DNA of 64,000 nucleotides from Ancylobacter novellus DSM 506 (GCF_000092925.1 NC_014217.1:1054001-1118000); one strand, 5' to 3'; shown: positions 8,683 through 17,814, counted from the stretch's first letter. Numbers and translations are program-made. Notes: generated by a model not told the origin, from the letters alone.

Positions 8683-9780
8683 ATGCGCATGATCTGCACG
8701 CGTGCGATCGCGGCTGCCGTTCTGTCGGCCGCGGCTCTGGGTGGTGCCTTCGCCCAGGACGTTCCGGCCGGCTACCCGGCCAATTATGCCGACCTCGTCA
8801 AGCAGGCGAAGTCGGAAGGCAAGCTGGTGATCTACACCTCGACCGACGGTGCTCAAGCCAAGGGGCTGCTCGACGCCTTCGCCGCCAAATATCCCGGCAT
8901 CGCCATCGAGTACAACGACCTCGGCACCAACGGCGTCTACAACCGGGTGATCTCGGAAGCCGCGGCCAACCAGACCGGCGCGGACATCATCTGGAGCTCC
9001 GCCATGGACCTGCAGATGGCGCTGGCGACCGACGGCTACACCGACACCTACGTCACCGCCGAGACCAAGTCGCTGCCGTCGTGGGCGACCTACAAGGACA
9101 CGCTGTTCGCCACCACGGTGGAGCCCATCGGCATCATCTACAACACCAAGGCACTGCCGGACGGCGTGCCGAAGACCCGCCCCGAACTGATCAAGTGGCT
9201 CGGCGACAACAAGGACAAGCTCAAGGGCAAGGTCGCGACCTTCGACCCTGAGAAGAGCGGCTCGGGCTTCCTTCACCACACCAATGATGCCCGCCAGCGC
9301 AAGGACTTCTGGGACCTCGCCAAGGCCTTCGGCGCTGACGCCGGCCGTACCTATTCCTCGACCGGCGCGATGAAGGAGACCGTGGTCTCCGGCGAGAACC
9401 TGCTCGCCTTCAACGCGATCGGCTCCTACGCCTTCCTGTGGATCAAGGAGAGCCCGAACCTCGGCCTCGCCTTCGGCGACGACTACACCGCCGCCTTCTC
9501 GCGCGTGGCGGCTATCGCCAAGGGCGCGCCGCACCCGGCGGCGGCCAAGCTGTTCATCGACTTCATGCTGTCGAAGCCCGGTCAGGAGGCGCTTGCCGCC
9601 GCCGGCCTGCCCTCGGTGCGCACCGACGTCGAGAAGGGCTTCAACCTCACCACGCTGAACCAGCGCGTCGGCGGCAACCTCAAGCCGATAGCGCTCGATG
9701 AGGGGCTGCTCTTCTACATGCAGCCGCAGAACCGCGTCGAGTTCTTCAAGCAGTGGAAGGCCTCGCTCTCCGGCTCCTGA
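8683..9780 (+). CDS. ABC transporter periplasmic binding protein, Fe(III)/AfuA-like fold
   Basis: The protein has 365 residues with a cleavable signal peptide ending near AFAQD. The mature start, with SEGKLVIYTSTDGAQAKGLLDAFAAKYPGI, is typical of the type-2 periplasmic binding proteins that serve FbpABC/AfuABC-type importers. These bind ferric ion, phosphorylated sugars, phosphonates or carboxylates. A strong GGGAGGA site precedes the ATG. It is the first gene of a binding protein-permease-ATPase set. The neighbouring aconitase and dehydrogenase suggest an organic acid, or a metal-carboxylate complex, as ligand; this is not shown by the sequence. Confidence 0.88.
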   Translation: MRMICTRAIAAAVLSAAALGGAFAQDVPAGYPANYADLVKQAKSEGKLVIYTSTDGAQAKGLLDAFAAKYPGIAIEYNDLGTNGVYNRVISEAAANQTGADIIWSSAMDLQMALATDGYTDTYVTAETKSLPSWATYKDTLFATTVEPIGIIYNTKALPDGVPKTRPELIKWLGDNKDKLKGKVATFDPEKSGSGFLHHTNDARQRKDFWDLAKAFGADAGRTYSSTGAMKETVVSGENLLAFNAIGSYAFLWIKESPNLGLAFGDDYTAAFSRVAAIAKGAPHPAAAKLFIDFMLSKPGQEALAAAGLPSVRTDVEKGFNLTTLNQRVGGNLKPIALDEGLLFYMQPQNRVEFFKQWKASLSGS

Positions 9781-9882
9781 GCTGCCGCGAGAGAATCCTC
9801 GTCGACCGGGCGGTCTCGCCCGGTCAGGCCGGCGCCGCGCCGGAATCCCCGCGCGGCGCCCGTTCCTCAGGATTGATTGGGA

Positions 9883-11646
9883 ATGGCCATGCAGGTCGAC
9901 AACAGCGCGGCGACGGCGCCGGGCGCGCTTGCGGACGACGGCCTCCGCCCCGCCCCGCGTCTAAGGCGCCGGCTCGATGCCGCGCCGTTCCGCATCGGCG
10001 TCATCGCGACGCTCGCCGTGTGCGTGCTCGGGCCGGTCGGGCTCATCGTCTACCAGAGCTTCCTCAACGGGCCGTTCTTCAGCGCGCGCAGCAGGCTGAG
10101 CCTCGATGCCTATGCCTACGTGCTGTCGGACCCGTCCTTCTATCAGGCGCTCGGCACCACGGTGCTGTTCGCTGCCGGCATGGTGGCGGTGGCGGTGCCG
10201 CTCGGCGGCGTGCTCGCTTTCCTGCTGACCCGCACGGACATCCGGGCCCGCAAATGGCTCGAGATCCTCGTGCTGATGCCGATGTTCATCTCGTCCATCG
10301 TGCTGGCCTTCGGCTACACCGTCTCGGTCGGCCCGTCCGGCTTCGTGGCGATGTTCTTCCGCGAGACCTTCGGCTTCGTGCCGTGGAACATCTACTCGCT
10401 GGGCGGGATGATCGTCATCGCCGGCCTCAGCCATGTGCCGCACGTCTATCTCTACGTCTCGTCGGCCATGCGCAACCTGCCCTCGGACCTCGAGGAGGCG
10501 GCGCGCTGCTCGGGCGCGGGCATCTGGCGCGTCTCGCTCGACGTGACGCTGCCCATGGTGCTGCCGGCGCTGGTCTTCGCCGCGGCGCTGAATATCCTGC
10601 TGGGTTTCGAGACCTTCGGCATCCCGCTGGTGCTGGGTGATCCCAACGGGATCATGGTGCTCACCACCTATATCTACAAGCTGACCACGCTGTTCGGCGT
10701 GCCGACCTATCAGCTCATGGCCGTCGTCGCGATGGTGCTGGTGCTGCTGACCCTGCCGCTGGTCTATTTCCAGCGCCGGCTGCTGCGCCATTCCCGCCGC
10801 TTCGCCGCGCTCGGCGGCAAGGGCGGGCGCTCGACCCCGCTCAAGCTCGGCCGCGGCGGACAGCTGATCGCCCTGTCGATCATCGGCCTGTGGCTGTTCG
10901 TCTCCGTCGTGCTGCCGATCGGCGGCATCACGCTGCGTGCCTTCGTCAATGCCTGGGGACTTGGCATCAATCTCTTCGACCACTTCACCTTCGCGAACTT
11001 CGCCAACCTCTATTCGGTGCCGCAGCTCTTCCGCGGCATCGTCAACACGGTGGTGCTGGCTGTGGTGGGCGGCGCGCTGGCGGTGGTGATCTATCTGCTG
11101 ATCGGGCTTGCCGGCCACCGCAATACCGGCATGTCGAACACTGTGCTCGACTACATCGTGCTGCTGCCGCGGGCGCTGCCAGGCCTCATCGTCGGCCTCG
11201 CCTTCTTCTGGGTATTCCTGTTCGTGCCGCTGCTCACCCCGCTGCGGCCGACGCTGGTCAGCCTGTTCGTCGCCTATGCGGTGGTCGGCCTGTCCTACGG
11301 CCTGCGCCTCCTGCAGGGCACGCTGATCCAGGTCGGGCCGGAACTGGAGGAGGCGGCGCGCACCACCGGCGCCACCATCGGGCGCACCTGGCGCGACGTC
11401 GTCATCCCGATCATCCGGCCGGGCGTCGTCGGCGCCTGGGCGCTGATCATGATCATCTTCCTGCGTGAATACGCTACCGGCGTCTATCTGATGGGCGCCG
11501 GAACCGAGGTGATCGGCTCGCTCATGGTGTCGCTCCTGCAGACCGGCGCCATGGATACGATCGCCGCGCTCGCCTTCATCAGCATCGCATTGACCGCGGG
11601 CGGCCTTGCCCTCGCGCTGCGCCTGGGAGCCAGGGTCCATGACTGA
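9883..11646 (+). CDS. ABC transporter permease, FbpB-like double-domain
   Basis: From the ATG at 9883 (another ATG is two codons on) the protein has about 587 residues. It contains two copies of the permease module in one chain. EAA-loop motifs are visible in each half: LEEAARCSGAGIWRVSLDVTLP and LEEAARTTGATIGRTWRDVVIP. About twelve membrane helices are expected. Fused double permeases are standard for the Fe(III)-type family. The gene overlaps the following ATPase gene by 8 bp. It would form the inner-membrane channel of the importer whose binding protein is upstream. Confidence 0.9.
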   Translation: MAMQVDNSAATAPGALADDGLRPAPRLRRRLDAAPFRIGVIATLAVCVLGPVGLIVYQSFLNGPFFSARSRLSLDAYAYVLSDPSFYQALGTTVLFAAGMVAVAVPLGGVLAFLLTRTDIRARKWLEILVLMPMFISSIVLAFGYTVSVGPSGFVAMFFRETFGFVPWNIYSLGGMIVIAGLSHVPHVYLYVSSAMRNLPSDLEEAARCSGAGIWRVSLDVTLPMVLPALVFAAALNILLGFETFGIPLVLGDPNGIMVLTTYIYKLTTLFGVPTYQLMAVVAMVLVLLTLPLVYFQRRLLRHSRRFAALGGKGGRSTPLKLGRGGQLIALSIIGLWLFVSVVLPIGGITLRAFVNAWGLGINLFDHFTFANFANLYSVPQLFRGIVNTVVLAVVGGALAVVIYLLIGLAGHRNTGMSNTVLDYIVLLPRALPGLIVGLAFFWVFLFVPLLTPLRPTLVSLFVAYAVVGLSYGLRLLQGTLIQVGPELEEAARTTGATIGRTWRDVVIPIIRPGVVGAWALIMIIFLREYATGVYLMGAGTEVIGSLMVSLLQTGAMDTIAALAFISIALTAGGLALALRLGARVHD

Positions 11647-12721
11647 ACTCGTCGTCAACAACGTCCAGAAATGGCTCGGTGGGCTGCAGATCCTGAAAGG
11701 GGCGAGCTTCACCGCCAGTCGCGGCGCCATCGTCGCCCTGCTCGGCGCCTCGGGCAGCGGCAAGACAACGCTGCTGCGCTGCATCGCCGGACTGGAGCAG
11801 CCGGAGATCGGCTACATCAAGATCGGCGATAGGGTCGCGCTCGACAGCGAGAAGAAGATCGCGCTGGCCCCCGAGCAACGCAATATCGGCCTCGTCTTCC
11901 AGTCCTACGCGCTGTGGCCGCACCGTAGCGTGCGCGAGAATGTCGGCTATGGCCTGAAGCTGCGCGGGGTGAGCTCGGCGGACCTCGCCGCGCGGGTGCA
12001 GATCATCCTCGACCGCATGGGCCTCGGCCATCTCGCCGACCGCTACCCGCACCAGCTCTCCGGCGGCCAGCAGCAGCGCGTCGCGATTTGTCGGGCCTTG
12101 ATTTATGAACCCCGCGTGCTCCTCCTCGACGAGCCGCTCTCCAACCTCGACGCCAAGCTGCGCGAGGAGGCCCGCTACTGGATTCGCAAGCTGATTCTCG
12201 ACCTCGAGATCTGCGCCATCCTCGTCACCCACGACCAGACCGAGGCGCTGGCGGCGGCTGACCACATCCTGCTGCTTAAGGACGGGCGCATCGTGCAGGA
12301 GGGGCCGCCGCACGACATCTACTCCAATCCGAACAGCTTCTATTCCGCCGACTTCCTAGGCGCCAACAACGTGGCGCGCGGGGCGATCACCGAGATCGCC
12401 GGCGACCGCGCGGTGATCGCCGGCGAGGGCTGGTCGCTGGAGGGCATCGTGAAGGAGGGCCGTGGGCTCGCCGCCGCCGAGCCGGCGCAGGCGGTGATCC
12501 GCGTCGAGCAGCTCAAGGTCTCCGACGCGCCCGGCCTGCACCGCATCGAGATGGAGCTCGATGACAGCCTCTATCTCGGCGACAAGTGGGAATACCGCCT
12601 GCGGTGCGGCACCTTCACGGCCAAGGCGCACGGCACCAGGCCACTTCCCCCCGGCGCGGTGTGGTGCGAGATCCCACCGGAGAGCGTCTGGGTCTTCCCG
12701 GCTTCCTCCGCCTCCACCTGA
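11639..12721 (+). CDS. ABC transporter ATP-binding protein, FbpC/PotA-like
   Basis: The 360-residue protein has a Walker A motif GASGSGKTT, signature LSGGQQQRVA, Walker B VLLLDEPLSNLDA and H-loop VTHDQ. A C-terminal TOBE-like domain follows after about residue 240. The start at 11639 overlaps the permease stop and leads directly into the domain; an upstream extension is a shadow. It energises the importer of the two preceding genes. Confidence 0.92.
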   Translation: MTELVVNNVQKWLGGLQILKGASFTASRGAIVALLGASGSGKTTLLRCIAGLEQPEIGYIKIGDRVALDSEKKIALAPEQRNIGLVFQSYALWPHRSVRENVGYGLKLRGVSSADLAARVQIILDRMGLGHLADRYPHQLSGGQQQRVAICRALIYEPRVLLLDEPLSNLDAKLREEARYWIRKLILDLEICAILVTHDQTEALAAADHILLLKDGRIVQEGPPHDIYSNPNSFYSADFLGANNVARGAITEIAGDRAVIAGEGWSLEGIVKEGRGLAAAEPAQAVIRVEQLKVSDAPGLHRIEMELDDSLYLGDKWEYRLRCGTFTAKAHGTRPLPPGAVWCEIPPESVWVFPASSAST

Positions 12722-12847
12722 GCCCGGCGCCGTCGGCTAGCCTCTCCAGCGCCGCCAAAGGGCGGCGCCGCTCTATTGAAAAAGACCGCCTCTTTCCTCC
12801 ATAAGGTGACCGGCGGCTCGGCAGTCCGCGTCACGCAGGATCGCGAC

Positions 12848-13633
12848 ATGACCTCGACCGTCGACTGGAGCGCCGCGCAGTATCTCAAATTCGAGGACCA
12901 GCGCACGCGTCCCTCGGTCGACTTGCTGGCGCGGGTGCCGCTCGACGATCCCCGCGCCTGCATGGACATAGGTTGCGGGCCGGGCAACAGCACCGAGCTC
13001 ATCGCCAGATGCTATCGGCGTGCCGAGGTCGAGGGCATGGACTCCTCGCCCAACATGCTGGCCAAGGCGCGCGAGCGCCTGCCGGGCCTTCATTTCGAGC
13101 AGGCCGACATCGCCACCTGGCAGCCGCGCCGGCCCTATGACCTGATGTTCGCCAATGCCGTGCTGCAATGGCTGCCGGACCATGAGCGGCTGTTCACCCG
13201 CCTCGTGGGACTGCTGCCGGTGGGCGGCGTGCTGGCGGTGCAGGTGCCGGACAATTACGACGAGCCTTCGCACACCTCCATGCGCGAGGTGGCGAGCGCC
13301 GGTCCGTGGGCGGAAAAGCTCACCAAGGCGGACGAGGCCAAGGCCGACATCGGTTCCTTCGACGACTATTACCGCTGGCTGCGCGCGGCCGGCTGCGACG
13401 TCGACATCTGGCGCACCACCTATGTGCACGAGATGGAAGGCGCCGGCGCCATCGTCGAATGGTTCAAGAGCACCGGGCTGCGGCCCTATATGGAGCCGCT
13501 CTCCGCCGAGGAGCGCGCCGAGTTCCTTATCCGCTATCAGGAGCTGATCGCCGCGCGCTATCAGCGCCATGACGACGGCACGCTGCTGCTGCGCTTCCCG
13601 CGGCTGTTCATCGTGGCGCGGCGGATATCCTGA
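12848..13633 (+). CDS. tam: Trans-aconitate 2-methyltransferase
   Basis: From ATG 12848 the protein has 261 residues. The SAM-binding motif DIGCGPGNSTELI begins at residue 40. Family features include the N-terminal DWSAAQYLKFEDQRTRP, FANAVLQWLPDHERLF, and the C-terminal GRP-type region here reading STGLRPYMEPL. Tam methylates trans-aconitate, a spontaneous isomer of cis-aconitate that inhibits aconitase. It follows the ABC ATPase by about 125 bp in the same direction. Its presence beside acnA supports a tricarboxylate theme for the locus. An in-frame start 24 codons upstream exists but lacks domain support. Confidence 0.88.
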   Translation: MTSTVDWSAAQYLKFEDQRTRPSVDLLARVPLDDPRACMDIGCGPGNSTELIARCYRRAEVEGMDSSPNMLAKARERLPGLHFEQADIATWQPRRPYDLMFANAVLQWLPDHERLFTRLVGLLPVGGVLAVQVPDNYDEPSHTSMREVASAGPWAEKLTKADEAKADIGSFDDYYRWLRAAGCDVDIWRTTYVHEMEGAGAIVEWFKSTGLRPYMEPLSAEERAEFLIRYQELIAARYQRHDDGTLLLRFPRLFIVARRIS

Positions 13634-13654
13634 CCCCCAAGAGGAGAGTGGACG

Positions 13655-13954
13655 ATGTTCATCGAAGTGGCCGAGCTGCGCATCAAGCCGGGTGACGAAG
13701 AAGCATTCGAGGCCGGCGTCGCGCAGGCGGTGCCGCTGTTCCGGCGCGCCAAGGGCTGCCACAGCATCAACCTGCACCGGGTCGTGGAGACGCCGAACGT
13801 CTACAAGCTCGTGGTGGAGTGGGCGACGCTGGAGGATCATATGGTCAGCTTCCGTGAATCGGAGGACTTCCATACGTGGCGCTCCCTTGTTTCCCCCTAT
13901 TTCGAGGCGCCGCCGAACATGAAGCATGAGCGCGTCGTCGCGCTCGCGGTCTGA
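13655..13954 (+). CDS. Antibiotic biosynthesis monooxygenase (ABM) domain protein
   Basis: The 99-residue protein has one ferredoxin-like ABM domain: a strand-rich start MFIEVAELRIKPG, a central GCHSINLHRVVETPNVYKLVVEWATLEDH, and FRESEDFHTW. These small dimeric proteins include quinol monooxygenases and haem-degrading enzymes, but many have unknown substrates. A GAGGAG site precedes the ATG. It lies 21 bp after tam and may be co-transcribed. Its specific reaction is not known. Confidence 0.8.
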   Translation: MFIEVAELRIKPGDEEAFEAGVAQAVPLFRRAKGCHSINLHRVVETPNVYKLVVEWATLEDHMVSFRESEDFHTWRSLVSPYFEAPPNMKHERVVALAV

Positions 13955-13970
13955 GCCCGGAGCGGCGGGG

Positions 13971-14678
13971 ATGCGGGGCCGGCTCGCCTTTGCCGCGTTT
14001 CTCGCGCTCGCCGCCCCGGCGGCGGCGCAGCCGGCTCCCGGCGCGCTGGTCGCGCCGGCGCAGCAGCCGGTCAATGTCGGCGATGCCAAGTTCGCGGCCG
14101 CCGTCTATCACGATTCAGGCGCCTATCAGCGCGAGATCGCCGTCATTGCCGAAAAGGCATCGGCGTGGATCGCTGAGCGCGCGCCGCAGGTGACGCGGCC
14201 GGCGCTGGTGCTCGACATCGATGAGACGGCGCTGTCCAACTGGGACATCATCAAGCGCGACGATTTTGGCCGCATCATCCCCGGGCCGTGCAGCCTCGGG
14301 CAGGATGGTCCCTGCGGCTGGGCGGCGTGGGACCTGCTCGGCGTCGACCCGGCGATCGAGCCGGTGCGCGAGGTGTTCGCCAAGGCGCGGGCGCTCGGCG
14401 TCGCCGTGTTCTTCATCTCCGGTCGGCCGGAGAGCCAGCGCGAGGCGACCGACAGGAACCTCGTCGCCGCCGGCTATGGCGGCTACGAGAAGCTCTATTT
14501 GCCGGCGGACGGGGCGAACTTCGCCTCGCTCGCCGATTATAAGATGCCGATCCGGACGCAGATCGAGGCGGAGGGCTACGCCATCATCGCCAATATGGGC
14601 GACCAGCCCTCCGACCTGTTCGGCGGTCATGGCGAGAAGCTGTTCCAGCTGCCCAACCCGTTCTATCGGATCCCGTAA
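13971..14678 (+). CDS. Exported HAD-superfamily acid phosphatase
   Basis: The protein has 235 residues from ATG 13971, beginning with a signal peptide (cleavage near AAAQP). The HAD nucleophile motif LDIDETALSN places D82 and D84 at the active site. The later motifs FFISGRP and NMGDQPSDLFGG complete the fold. It resembles plant-type/class B acid phosphatases and lipoprotein e(P4), which remove phosphate from nucleotides in the periplasm. An upstream extension overlaps the ABM gene and would bury the signal peptide, so the internal ATG is preferred. Confidence 0.82.
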   Translation: MRGRLAFAAFLALAAPAAAQPAPGALVAPAQQPVNVGDAKFAAAVYHDSGAYQREIAVIAEKASAWIAERAPQVTRPALVLDIDETALSNWDIIKRDDFGRIIPGPCSLGQDGPCGWAAWDLLGVDPAIEPVREVFAKARALGVAVFFISGRPESQREATDRNLVAAGYGGYEKLYLPADGANFASLADYKMPIRTQIEAEGYAIIANMGDQPSDLFGGHGEKLFQLPNPFYRIP

Positions 14679-14701
14679 GGTCGCGACCTCGGCTCGGCCG
14701 C

Positions 14702-15196
14702 TCAGGCCGGGACGGCACCGGACTTGATATAGTCCACCATCTGCGACGCCACCGTGCCCCAGCCGTCGTGGAAGCCCATCTTCTCGTGATTCTCGCGCGT
14801 CGCCTCGTCGCCATGGATGGCGTAGGCGACATAGCGCGTGCCGGTCGCGCCCAGCGGGCTGAGCAGCAGCGCGCCGGTGAAGAAGGGCTTCGGCGCCGGG
14901 CGGTAGCCGGGCAGCAGCGTGTCGGTGAAGATCAGCCGCTCGTTCGGCACCACGTCGAGATAGCAGCCGGAATTGTCGTATTCCTCGCCCTCGGGCGAGC
15001 GCATCACCGTGCGGAAGATACCACCCGGCCGCAGGTCCAGCTCGCAGGAGGCGATGGTCCAGGGCTTGGGCACGAACCATTGCTTCAGATGCGCCGGCGT
15101 GGTCCACGCCTTCCAGACGAGATGCACGGGGACGTCGATCTCGCGTTCCAGCTTGAGATCGAGCTTCGGGTCGAACTTGGCGAGCGGCATAGTCAT
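14702..15196 (-). CDS. SRPBCC (AHSA1-like) domain protein
   Basis: The 164-residue protein shows the START/SRPBCC pattern: EREIDVPVHLVWKAWTTPAHLKQWF, an R-P-G-G segment (LRPGGIFRTVM), LIFTDTLLPG, and a C-terminal helix ending GWGTVASQMVDYI. The start overlaps the stop of an ArsR-type regulator by 4 bp (ATGA). ArsR plus SRPBCC pairs are widespread. The ligand of the SRPBCC domain is unknown. Confidence 0.85.
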   Translation of the reverse strand: MTMPLAKFDPKLDLKLEREIDVPVHLVWKAWTTPAHLKQWFVPKPWTIASCELDLRPGGIFRTVMRSPEGEEYDNSGCYLDVVPNERLIFTDTLLPGYRPAPKPFFTGALLLSPLGATGTRYVAYAIHGDEATRENHEKMGFHDGWGTVASQMVDYIKSGAVPA

Positions 15197-15549
15197 TCCG
15201 GCGTCTCCTCCTTCATGGACAAAAGATAGCTGTCGAGCCGGTCGAGGCGCTGCTCCCACAGCGTGCGCTGGCGGCCGAGCCAGTCCTCGGCGAGCTTCAG
15301 CTGCGCGGTCTCGAGCTGATAGGTCCGCACCCGCCCGACCTTGCGCGAGCGCACCAGGCCGCATCCTTCCAGCACCTTCATGTGTTCCAGGAAGGAGGGC
15401 AGGGCCATGCGGTAGGGCGCGGCGAGCTCGCTCATCGAGGCCTGCTTGGCTGTCAGCCGCTCCACCACGTCGCGCCGCGTCGGGTCCGCGAGGGCACGGA
15501 AGATGCCGTCGACGATCGCGGCGGGCGGGGCGGTGGCGGCAGGCATCAT
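15193..15549 (-). CDS. ArsR-family transcriptional regulator
   Basis: The 118-residue protein is a winged helix with IFRALADPTRRDVVERL, MSELAAPYRMALPSFLEHMKVLEGCGLVRSRKVGRVRTYQL, and a C-terminal helix with several W and R residues. No metal-binding Cys pair (CVCDL type) is visible, so it is probably not a metal sensor. It is coupled to the downstream SRPBCC gene. Upstream, 15605-15645 holds an AT-rich stretch with the direct motif ACTTACCGGAAGGATATACTT that could be its promoter. Confidence 0.87.
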   Translation of the reverse strand: MMPAATAPPAAIVDGIFRALADPTRRDVVERLTAKQASMSELAAPYRMALPSFLEHMKVLEGCGLVRSRKVGRVRTYQLETAQLKLAEDWLGRQRTLWEQRLDRLDSYLLSMKEETPE

Positions 15550-15734
15550 GGCGGCGGCTCTCGGCGACAGGCGCCGGAGGGATGTTCCCGTCCGGCGGGA
15601 GGTTACTTACCGGAAGGATATACTTAGGTCAATTCCTAAGTAATGAGCCGCGCGAAATGCCGGCAGCGGCGAGCCGGCCGGCAGTCTCGCGCAGGGGAGG
15701 GGGCGGACCGGCCCAGGCGGCCGGTCCGGGAATG

Positions 15735-16460
15735 TCAGATCACCGTGACCTTGCCGCTGGCAAGATCGTAGAGGCCGCCGACGACCTTGATCTTGCCGCT
15801 TGTGGCGAACTCCGAGATGACCGGAGTGGCGTCCTGCAGTTCCTTCACGTTGAGACGGACGTTCTCGACGATGGCGGCGTCGAGCGGGTTGTCGGGCTTG
15901 GTCTTGAGCGCCGCCTCTGCCGCCGGGGTGATGTTGGCGACGAGTTCGTCGAGATGGCCGGGGAGGGTGATCTTGTCCCTCACCACCTTGATGGCGGCGT
16001 CGACCGCTCCGCAATTCGTGTGGCCCAGCACCATCAGCAGCGGAACGCCGAGGAACTTCACGCCATATTCGAGGCTGGCAAGGCCGTCATCGTCGAGGAA
16101 GTTGCCGGCGACGCGCACCACGAACAGGTCGCCCGGCTCCTGGTCGAAGGCGAGCTCGGGGGAGACACGCGAATCGGCGCAGCTCAGCAGGCCGACGATC
16201 GGATATTGTCCCTTGGTCCGTGCCGCCCGGCCGGCGGAGAAATCCTTCACGGACGGGGTGTTCGCCACGTAGCGGGCGTTGCCTTCCATGATCTGTGCCA
16301 GCGCGGCATCGGGGCTGATCGCGTTCTGCGGCGGCGCAGGCTCGGCGGTCTGGGCGAAGGCCGGCAGGGCGAAGCCGCCGAGGAACGTTGCCGAGGCCGC
16401 GCCGATGCCGGCACCGAACAGCCGGCGCCGGGACAGCATGAAGGGGTGCTGGTTACACAT
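15735..16460 (-). CDS. Exported beta-class carbonic anhydrase
   Basis: From the ATG at 16460 (preceded by GGGAGAGA) the protein has 241 residues. The N-terminus carries a twin-arginine-like signal (SRRRLFGAGIGAAS, then ALPAFAQ). The zinc site of beta carbonic anhydrases is complete: C94-A-D96-S-R98, and H147-T-N-C150 in GHTNCGA. The enzyme interconverts CO2 and bicarbonate. Export is the odd point, since most bacterial beta enzymes are cytosolic, although exported ones exist. It is divergent from an uncharacterised regulator. Confidence 0.88.
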   Translation of the reverse strand: MCNQHPFMLSRRRLFGAGIGAASATFLGGFALPAFAQTAEPAPPQNAISPDAALAQIMEGNARYVANTPSVKDFSAGRAARTKGQYPIVGLLSCADSRVSPELAFDQEPGDLFVVRVAGNFLDDDGLASLEYGVKFLGVPLLMVLGHTNCGAVDAAIKVVRDKITLPGHLDELVANITPAAEAALKTKPDNPLDAAIVENVRLNVKELQDATPVISEFATSGKIKVVGGLYDLASGKVTVI

Positions 16461-16695
16461 GAAAGGTTCTCTCCCGCTCATTCTTGGCGGCCGCGGTGCA
16501 TCTGTGCGTGTATCGGCGATCGCATGCCACGCGACAGTCGGTTCCCGGCCTTCCCCGACGGCAGTATTTCTGCGTAGGTAATTCGCGCCAGTCCAAACTT
16601 TGCAGGTATCGACCTTGCCCAGGCGGCGACTGATCGACGGAGTGGATGAGCCGACGCAACGCCCCGCAGCGGTGCTCCCGGAAGGATTTGGTGCA

Positions 16696-17556
16696 ATGGC
16701 CGAGCGGCTGCTGTGCCATCCGCGCTTCCGTCCGGCGCTCGCCGCCTATTGCCGCGGCATGTCCCGGGCGGCACCGATCCGCTGGCCCTACTATAAGCTG
16801 TTCGACCAGCTCGGCCGCTATCTCGTCTGCTTCATGATGATCCACAATTACTACGTGTGGCGGAACCGTGGCGGACCGCCGCCGACCCTCTCCGCCCTGC
16901 AAGGCGTCGCCGGGGTGAGCGCGCGGCAGACCGCCGGCTTCGTCGCCGCGCTGAAGGCGGGGCATCTGGTGGCGGTGGAGCGCGATCCGGCGGACCGGCG
17001 CGCCACGCTGCTGAGGCCGATGCCGAGGGTGATGTTCGAGATCGGGCGCTCGATGCGCCTCTTCGTCGCCGCGACCGATACGATCGAGGAACCTCGCCCC
17101 GGCCGTGCCGCGTTGCTGGAGGATCCGGACATGCTCGGCGACATGATCGCCCGTTCTGGCGCCTATGTGCTCGCCAACGGCACGCTACTGCACGCTTTTC
17201 CCGGCGTGCTGCATTTCACCCTGAGGGACAGCGGCTATCCGCTGCTGACGGCGGTGATGGCAAGTCACTATGACGACCGGCTCGGGGATACGCCGTCGGC
17301 CGAGCCATTGGGCCGACGAGCGCTTGCCGAGCGATTCCAGGTCTCGCTCGCCCATGTCGCCAGCCTGCTGACGGAGGCGGAGGCGAGAGGCTGGTTCGCA
17401 CTTGGTCCCGGCGGTCGCGTCGCCTGGGTGGCCGACGCCTTCCTTGCCGAGTTCGAGCAGTGGGCGGCCTGGCAGATGGCGCATTTCGAGGGGCTGTGGG
17501 AGCCCGGCGACGTCGCCGCAAGCGTGACACGCGAAGCGCCCGTCGCGGCTTGCTGA
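16696..17556 (+). CDS. Putative transcriptional regulator with two helix-turn-helix segments
   Basis: From ATG 16696 (GGAAGGA nearby) the protein has 286 residues; a TTG start 32 codons upstream is possible. Residues about 65-108 read like a MarR-type winged helix (TLSALQGVAGVSARQTAGFVAALKAGHLVAVERDPADRRA). Residues about 206-240 contain another helix-turn-helix-like stretch (GRRALAERFQVSLAHVASLLTEAEARGW). I do not recognise a named family. It faces away from the carbonic anhydrase gene and may control it. No effector can be proposed. Confidence 0.7.
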   Translation: MAERLLCHPRFRPALAAYCRGMSRAAPIRWPYYKLFDQLGRYLVCFMMIHNYYVWRNRGGPPPTLSALQGVAGVSARQTAGFVAALKAGHLVAVERDPADRRATLLRPMPRVMFEIGRSMRLFVAATDTIEEPRPGRAALLEDPDMLGDMIARSGAYVLANGTLLHAFPGVLHFTLRDSGYPLLTAVMASHYDDRLGDTPSAEPLGRRALAERFQVSLAHVASLLTEAEARGWFALGPGGRVAWVADAFLAEFEQWAAWQMAHFEGLWEPGDVAASVTREAPVAAC

Positions 17557-17814
17557 GGACGGGGGTGGGGTATTTCGCCGCAAGCGTGACATGGGGAGTG
17601 GTCGTGCGGCAGATCGGAAATGTCCGGCATCTTCAACGGCTTGAGCCGCCGGCACTGCTCTTCCCGCGACGAATCGACCGCTGCCGCGCCAGGCCTCGCG
17701 CACTGGACCTTTCGTCGTCTAGGATCATTCTAACCGTGGCGCTATTGTCGGCGCCGCGCCACAAGCGCCGCAGGTGACGGCGCCGGTCAACGATATAAGC
17801 CCTGGAAGGACGCC

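Noticed and set aside
15193..15549. Arsenic/metal-sensing ArsR
   Set aside because: No CVC-type cysteine pair is present and no metal resistance gene is nearby; the SRPBCC partner indicates a different role.
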